Source: Trichostrongylus colubriformis
Lineage: Eukaryota > Nematoda > Chromadorea > Rhabditida > Trichostrongylidae
Length of the DNA stretch: 64,000 nucleotides
Direction of reading: 5' to 3'
Assembly: GCA_963978905.1 (NCBI GenBank)
Contig: OZ022258.1
Coordinates: forward strand, 43,756,591 to 43,820,590
Shown: one piece after another, positions 58,131 to 64,000 of the stretch
How the letters are laid out: each line of letters opens with the position of its first letter
Numbering within the stretch: the stretch's first letter is position 1
Made by a program: the position numbers and the translations under genes
The notes under the pieces: generated by a model
Told to the model about the DNA's origin: nothing
What the model saw: only the letters and a program-made list of their open reading frames with translations
Databases searched by the model: none

Positions 58131-58275
58131 GTATCGGTTAACTTCTCTGCATGGAAGATCAAAGTGAATGTAAGAAAGGGACAGATGAATACCTTCGCCG
58201 TAGTGGAGATCAGGCATGGCATTTTGCGTCACTGTGACGATAAGCGAATTTGTATAGAGCATAGAAGAAATGTCT
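58131..58275 (-). CDS. unrecognised coding-like exon, copy 2
   Basis: A minus-strand frame with IVTVTQNAMPDLHYGEG and FDLPCREVNRY ends at a consensus donor (GTAAGTT). It aligns in register with 32484-32714. An RTE fragment abuts the 5' side at about 58277, so the exon's original upstream part is lost or displaced. Confidence 0.4.
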
Positions 58276-58276
58276 A

Positions 58277-58420
58277 AAGTGTCGACATATGCGCAGTGCC
58301 AGAAACGAGATGGTCGAGTAACAAGGGAACTCAAGGGAACTTGGCCGTGGACTCAAAGCCATTTTCTGTGGCGGCCCTGAGCCTCTTGACGGTGTCGGTA
58401 TTATAATTATCGTATTATTA
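58277..58420 (+). mobile_element. short RTE endonuclease fragment
   Basis: GTGTCGACATATGCGCAGTG and following bases match the endonuclease start at 62071-62190 of the longer RTE element (RVDICAV, ETRW region), with small gaps. Confidence 0.75.
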
Positions 58421-58424
58421 ATAT

Positions 58425-59405
58425 TGTTTATAATGGAACTCGAAAGTGCACGATGCAGGTTGGAAAGTCAATATCCGTGAAATCCTTCATATGCCGCTCT
58501 CAGTGCCACATCGAAACGAATCAAAGAGACTCACCGTGTCTTCCGTGTCCGCAAAGCTGTTGGCTGGGATTGTCATAAAAATTATATGGACGTTGAGAAG
58601 AAGGGCATTCCGTTGAATCACATTGTGAAGGAATGAGTTCCGAATAAAATTAAAAGATAGAACAGCCTAAACAGAGGAAAGGTTTCTGTAATAATGAGCA
58701 ATAATGAGCACTGACCTGCCTCACTCAAAATTGAAATACAATCCACTTTAAAATCCTCGTATTCAATGGTCACCCACTGCTTGAACGTTTTTGTATGCTG
58801 CATAAATAGGGTCGTATACGAGTATAGCAGTTAGAGGCAAGGAACTGTGTTGTGCTACGCAAGACTTCCTCGTACAAGACCTCGAACTTGGGTAATTAGA
58901 CATTTGTAACGACGCTTTTGTAAATTAACATAAGCAGTGACTAAGGAAACTACTACATCTGGCAATGCTAAATTAACCTACTTTGATCAGATTCCCGAAC
59001 TGATAAAGTTATTGTGCTCGTGCCTACTGGTACAGTTATAAAAGCGATATAGCTCTAAAGCACTATACATTAGAATGAAATGCGAGAATGAATTAACAAA
59101 GTAAGCGAAAAAATAAAGTATGATAAAAGTGACAATCTCAGCCTGCTCAAGGCCTCATTATCAGATAACAATGTTGTTCATTGGGAAGAGTGCTGCGTAG
59201 GGGGCAAACTGACACAACATTGAATAACATTTCACATAGATGTTAAACTGCTTACATTTCTATGACGCCGTTTCAGAAATCCTGTGAGAGAGTTCTTGGG
59301 AAATACTGAGAGAATTCCTAAGAGATGCTGAAAGAGAATTCAGTGTACTGCATCGACCACTCCGTGTTTAACTGAGCAACCATTAAATAGCTATAGTTTA
59401 TCTCA
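58425..59405. other. no gene recognised
   Basis: AT-rich sequence with short frames only. No repeat boundary was identified. Confidence 0.35.
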
Positions 59406-59410
59406 CTATA

Positions 59411-60978
59411 CAGTGCGTTTCATAATTATAAGGTCACCCCTGAATTTCAGGTTTTCTCAACAACACCCCATTAAAGAATCTTTTCAGTCTCATAGGCGGA
59501 TTCCTCACCTGAAATAACCCCCGTATCCGATTTTTGGTTGCAGTCTCGTTTACCTTATGTTTTTAAGAATATTTTTCGTTTTTTGCACCGTTTCATAATT
59601 ATAAGGTCACCCTGAAAAAAGTAAAAAAGTTGAGGCTCCAGCAAGTCTGTTAAGGTGCATATGTATTACAGATACATCTTCGTGATACATGCTTAATCAT
59701 CTTGTGGCTAGCTGCTATGTTCCGAGAGAAAAGCCCAGATTGTGGATTCTCGTGGTGCTAGGCTCAGTTTGAGAGCAATTCCAAAAAAATCGGAAGATTC
59801 CTGTGCTCAATTAGATAACATTTGAGTCATTCGGTGTCTTCACATGCTTTTCACGCTCTGGACTCCCACGTGAGATCATTGTCATTCACGAGAAAGGGAT
59901 TTTGGGGACCACTTCCTACAGCACCTCCTCCATGGAGCAGATTTATTTGGAGTTGAACCATTCCTTGTCTGGGACGATAGCGCGTACAGTAGTGAGACAG
60001 TGCAGAAACATCACCAAAGAAGTACTAAAGCAGTTTCCGAGGCCTACAGCACACCATAAGGCGTCACTACCTCAATCCATAGAGTTCTTTTTGGGCACGG
60101 ATTGAGCGAAACTGAATTTGCATAGCAATTGCACTGTGCATGCGAGTAATTCCATCTGAATTGTATTTTTGAGTCTGGAAATATTCTATTTGTATGGTGC
60201 TGACGTGTAGAGGTAGTACTAGCCTGGTCTGAGAAGTGCGCCAATCTACGGGAGCCTTGGCAATTTTTGTAGGAGAAGGGTGATCTCCTAAGTTCTTTCC
60301 GGCAATGAGCTTGCATGGAACTTGCCTTCGAAACCTGCAGAATGGACTCCAGAGACTGCTAGAAGATCCTGCGAAGAAATCAGTTGCCTTTTGGAGCTAA
60401 CCGGCTCTTCATAATTGCGTCTCAAAGTATGGCAATGCTGTTGCTCACGTAGGTCATTCAACGTAATCGCGGTTAAAGTTCCGAAATACGGAAGTTCAGC
60501 CATAGCTAACATGTAGTCTTGGTCTCAGTTCTATTAGGGAGATCTGGAAGACATCGCCTCAAATATTTACCCCGATAATCGCCAATTCTGGGAATCAAAA
60601 CTGCTGAAACAGGCAATCGTTGAAGACTGGAACAATATCTGTGGTGATGTTCTCCGAAATTTCGTTTCTACTTCATCTAATTTGCTTGTTAATGTCGTTC
60701 TTTAACAGGAGTGGGCCACAGATTATAAGCTCCTTGGCATGCTCTGTTAACTCTAGCAAATTTTCTGTTTCTTCGGGGTGACCTTATAATTATGAAACGG
60801 CACAAAAATCAGAAAATATTAATAAAAAAGTTGGGCTGAAAGCTAATGTTATCAAAACTGGTATAGGAAGGTTTTCTGTGGTGAGGAATCGATAAAAAAA
60901 ACTTAAAACATTTTCGGTCAGCTGTCTCTCCTGAAAACCGAAAATTTGGGGGTGACCTTATAATTATGAAACGCACTG
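59411..60978. mobile_element. Tc1-like element with doubled terminal repeats
   Basis: The outer ends CAGTGCGTTTCATAATTATA and complement lie at 59411 and 60978. A second pair of the same motif (GTTTCATAATTATAAGGTCA) lies inside at about 59588 and 60776-60805, also inverted. A TA precedes the left end. CAGTG starts are typical of Tc1-family ends. Interior frames are broken and no DDE motif could be read. Confidence 0.75.
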
Positions 60979-60984
60979 CATATA

Positions 60985-61725
60985 ACAGCTTCTTTTGTCT
61001 CTCCATCCCTCCGTCCGTCCGCCCTCTGTCTGACACGGAATTAATCGTAACAGAAAAACAACCTGTGGAGATGGGGACAAGTTTGGAATGGGTGAGGTAT
61101 GGGAAAGGATGTAAAGAGCAATAGACCAAGTTAAACTCCTCCCACGGTGGGAGGAGCGTGCACTGGAATGTTTCGTTTTCGAAGCGGAGATTGTTTGTTA
61201 GGTTTTTAAATGGTACAAACGTGGGGAAAAGCTGAGATGAAGTCAGGTGTAGTCAGAAGTCATGAAAGAGGTCTGGGCACAGTGGGCGGAGCGCACCTTG
61301 AATTGGCGGTCCGTTCAACGAAAATTCATAACTTGGTTCCAATGCAGCCTCAAGAGCAAGAAAAAATGGGTAGAAATAACCAACGTTGAAGCTATTTTCA
61401 ACGATATTGAAACGAGCGGAGACCAGCCCACAATAGGCGGACTTTGATGTGGAAATGGGTACAGAATAAATACATAGAAAAAAGCAATTCCTATCAACCC
61501 ACTGATGCCGGTGATGTTACGCGCGCAGTAGTAAGCGCGATACCAAATGGTGTTATTATGAGCCCTCATTTGACCAAAGTCGTTTGTGATCTACGATTTG
61601 TTAAAAAATGGCAGAAACAACTTTTGTGGTACTTGCTCCAGGGGCCCATTTACATGTTCGGTCTGCTGATTTTTAGCCCAATGATTTTGAAGCATTCCTG
61701 GTGGTGACGTCCGCGCCTCCAAGTG
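60985..61725. other. repeat-like flank, no gene recognised
   Basis: GGAGGAGCGTGC near 61147 and GGGCGGAGCGCACC near 61282 resemble the direct repeat pair at 26.6-27.3 kb. Short frames here are read-through of repeat DNA. Confidence 0.4.
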
Positions 61726-61729
61726 GTGC

Positions 61730-64000
61730 CATTGAACACTGCTCTTCGTAGTCGAGCTGAACGCGGACACTCGATGCAGACGACAGGCCTTCGTGACAGG
61801 CCGGTCTACGAACACTCCGTTACATCAAATGGTTTGATGCCACCTAATGGAATTCGCAGAAATGCTACGGCGTTCGCGGAACCCGACGCGCACTTGCAAA
61901 GCCCGGCAACTGTGAAAAATATGCGAGGGTCGCCGGTGCAAGGACGGCATCGGAGGGCAACTGACTAGTCCAAATATTTGATAACGCTTGGAAGACGCGC
62001 ATCGCAACGTTGAATGTTGGATCACTGACAGGCCGTTCGTGCGAGCTGGATGAGGATTCAGAAAGAAGACGTGTCGACATATGCGCAGTGCAAGAAACGA
62101 GATGGTCGAGTAGCAAGTCAAGGGAACTTGGCCGTGGATTCAAAGCCATTCTCTGTGGTGGCCCCAAGCCTCTTAACGGTGTCGGTATCATCATTAGGGA
62201 CCGTTTTCGTGACACAATCGCAGGCGTTGAACGATGCGATGACCAGTTGATGAAAATTATCTTCTTGCAGGACAGAAACGTTATCATTTCTTCTCTGCAT
62301 ACGCCCCACAAACTGGCTGCTCTGTCTCAGTTAAAACTGAATGCTGGAACCGACTCGACGAGAAGACGGCTGAAATACCATCAGAGGACGCTATCATTGT
62401 CGCGGGAGATCTTAATGGGCACATTGGTGCCACGAAGGATGGCTATAGTTGTCACAGTGGCTTCGGCTACGGGTCACGTAAGGAAGACGGCGAGCGAATT
62501 CTCGAGAACGCAAACTCGCACAGTCTTACAATTGTGAACACGAAATTTCGGAAGCGTAACTCTCATCTCATAACATTCCACAGCAAGAAAACGAGAACTT
62601 AGAAAGGGCTTGTCACAGACGCGAAGGTAATACCCTACGAAACAGTTGCCACACAACACCGACCGCTGATCGGCACACTGAAAATAACACCTCCAAGGTT
62701 GAAACACTTCAAAGTGAGCGGACCAACGAGAATCAAATGGTGGCAGCTGAAAAATAGAGAGTCGGATGTCATTACGCGTGTACGACTACCAGTAATGACC
62801 ACTGCTGAGGAGACTTGGAAAAGGATAACCGAGTCAATAACGCACGCTGCTCGCTCTGCACTCGGTACCACGAAGCAAGGTCAACGTAAACTTAACAAGC
62901 AAGCATGGCTGTGGACGGACGACGTCAGAGGAAAAGTGCGTGAAGAGAAGAGACTATATCACTCATTCCTCAATGACAAGACAGTCGAAAACTGGCTGAA
63001 GTATCGTGAAGCAAAAACTGCGGCAAAGAAGTCTGTGGCTGCTGCTAAAGCTGCCCATTTTGAGTTTGTCAACGAGAGACTTGAAACGCGTGACGGAGAG
63101 TGATACCTTTACCGACTTGCCAAGGCCCGACATCGCCAAAGCGAAGATATCGAAAAGTTTCATGGCATCAACGACGATCAAGGACATCGCATAATGGATC
63201 GCAGGAAAGTGCTGAAGAGATGGCGGGTGTACTTCGAGCAAGTATGCATCGAGGAATTTAGCCATCCACCCATCCCTTCCGCACCACCAACATTTGGCCC
63301 TGTCCAGGAGATTGCGGTTAATGAAACTGAAGAGGCCTTGAAGAAGATGAAGTCAGGAAAAGGGACAGAACCTGATGACATAGCAGCTGATTCTGGAAGT
63401 CACGGTACTGGAACGCAGCTGGATGGCTTACGAAGTTCTTCGACCAAATCATCAAAGAGAAGAAGGTGTCCGAACACTGGCGGAAGAGTTTGACGATTCC
63501 GATTTGGAAAAAGAAAGGAAGTCCTGCAGAATGCAAGAATTACCGTCCAATCCCCTTGCTATCTCACAGAATGAAAATTTTCGAGCGTATTGTTGATGGC
63601 CGCCTTCGTGATGTCATCCGACTTTCTTCCAACCAGTGCGGATTTGTAGCCGGATGTGGTACTGTAGATTCCATTCAAGCTGTACGTATTCTGCTGGAAA
63701 AACATCGCGAAAAACAAAAAAAACCTGTGCACCTTGCCTTTTAAGATTTGGAAAAGGCTTTTGATCGAGTGCCACAAGAAGTGATATGGTACGCTTTGCG
63801 GCATCACAACGTTCCGGAAGAGCTTATTGAATGGGTGCGTATACTCTATTCGAGTCCAAAAAGCCGAGTGCGAACCCCAGCAGGTATCTCGATGGAATTT
63901 CCTATCTCAGTTGGAGTACACCAAGGTTCAGCCCTCTCGCCACTCCTTTTCATTACTGTCATGGATACCATCTCGCGAGACCTTCAGAAAAAGCCCCCCG
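61730..64000 (+). mobile_element. degenerate RTE-type LINE, truncated by the window end
   Basis: The plus strand reads, with frame changes: an N-terminal lead (about 61834-61968), the apurinic-type endonuclease from about 62010 (TLNVGSLTGR, QETRWSSSKSREL, AGDLNGHIGA, HRPLIGTLKI), a linker (QAWLWTDDVRGKVREEKRL) and the start of reverse transcriptase (IPIWKKKGSPAECKNYRP, DLEKAFDRVPQEV, VGVHQGSALSPLLF). The endonuclease segment that usually carries the conserved aspartate before DAKV is deleted and replaced by a stop. A TAA interrupts the codons before DLEKAFD. The YADD-type motif lies beyond the window. The element cannot move by itself. Confidence 0.9.

Larger units (their letters stand above)
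53500..58275. repeat. segmental duplication, copy 2
   Basis: It aligns in pieces with 29570-32720. Relative to copy 1 it has gained the mariner at 54513-55361 and the palindrome at 55661-57476. Shared order and orientation on both sides of each insertion show one ancestral segment. Confidence 0.8.

Noticed and set aside
61262..61447. 61-codon plus-strand frame before the RTE
   Set aside because: It sits in GGCGGAGCG-type dispersed repeat DNA related to 26.6-27.3 kb and is not part of the RTE reading frame.
1..64000. CRISPR arrays, bacterial operons, rRNA genes
   Set aside because: No regularly spaced short repeats, ribosome-binding sites or rRNA-like sequence; introns and transposons mark this as animal nuclear DNA.

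Overview
The window looks like a piece of a clade V (strongylid, hookworm-like) nematode nuclear genome. Genes are cut into short exons (about 45-200 bp) by small introns with nematode-type acceptors (TTTCAG, TTTTTACAG). Intergenic space is dense with Tc1/mariner relics, foldback elements, tRNA-like SINEs and an RTE-type LINE whose protein resembles those common in hookworms. No bacterial, phage or CRISPR feature is seen. Almost none of the longer open frames is a gene; the real genes were found by joining short exons in phase at splice sites.

Genes with good internal support: (1) a complete five-exon gene for a small secreted protein (581-1676, minus) with a TATA box; (2) a lysine/glutamate-rich, coiled-coil-like protein with a 14-residue tandem repeat (9556-10552, minus, 5' end unresolved); (3) the last two exons and polyA signal of an unknown gene (14847-15177, minus); (4) a secreted cysteine-rich protein resembling nematode CPG4-domain proteins (24970-25774, minus, 3' end missing); (5) a nearly complete ten-exon core-2/I-branching N-acetylglucosaminyltransferase gene (43286-49647, plus), with a frameshifted copy of only its 5' half about 7 kb upstream (36155-37130). 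Weaker candidates are at 3498-3902, 5225-5351, 49739-50176 and 52105-52862 (all minus).

Mobile DNA: mariner/Tc1-type relics at 8363-9271, 10910-11805, 34112-34841, 41866-42738, 54513-55361 and 59411-60978; a piggyBac-like TTAA element at 19778-20403; a TTTAA-flanked insertion carrying a gene-like fragment at 29823-30324; long palindromic elements at 55661-57476 and, in decayed form, 41271-43224; shorter foldbacks at 17770-17990, 18289-18509, 28520-29050 and 54866-55200; SINEs near 16.9, 19.5, 30.8 and 37.5 kb; RTE pieces at 37610-38300 and 58277-58420; and a longer degenerate RTE from about 61.73 kb to the window end, cut by the edge inside the reverse transcriptase.

A segmental duplication links 29.57-32.72 kb with 53.50-58.28 kb. 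The two copies differ by clean insertions, so each insertion can be delimited against the empty site in the other copy. No pathway operates across the window. The most unusual items are the long palindromes, a hammerhead-ribozyme-like core seen twice, a 66-nt precursor-like hairpin, and the half-gene duplication of the glycosyltransferase. I found no clearly new system of cooperating genes.
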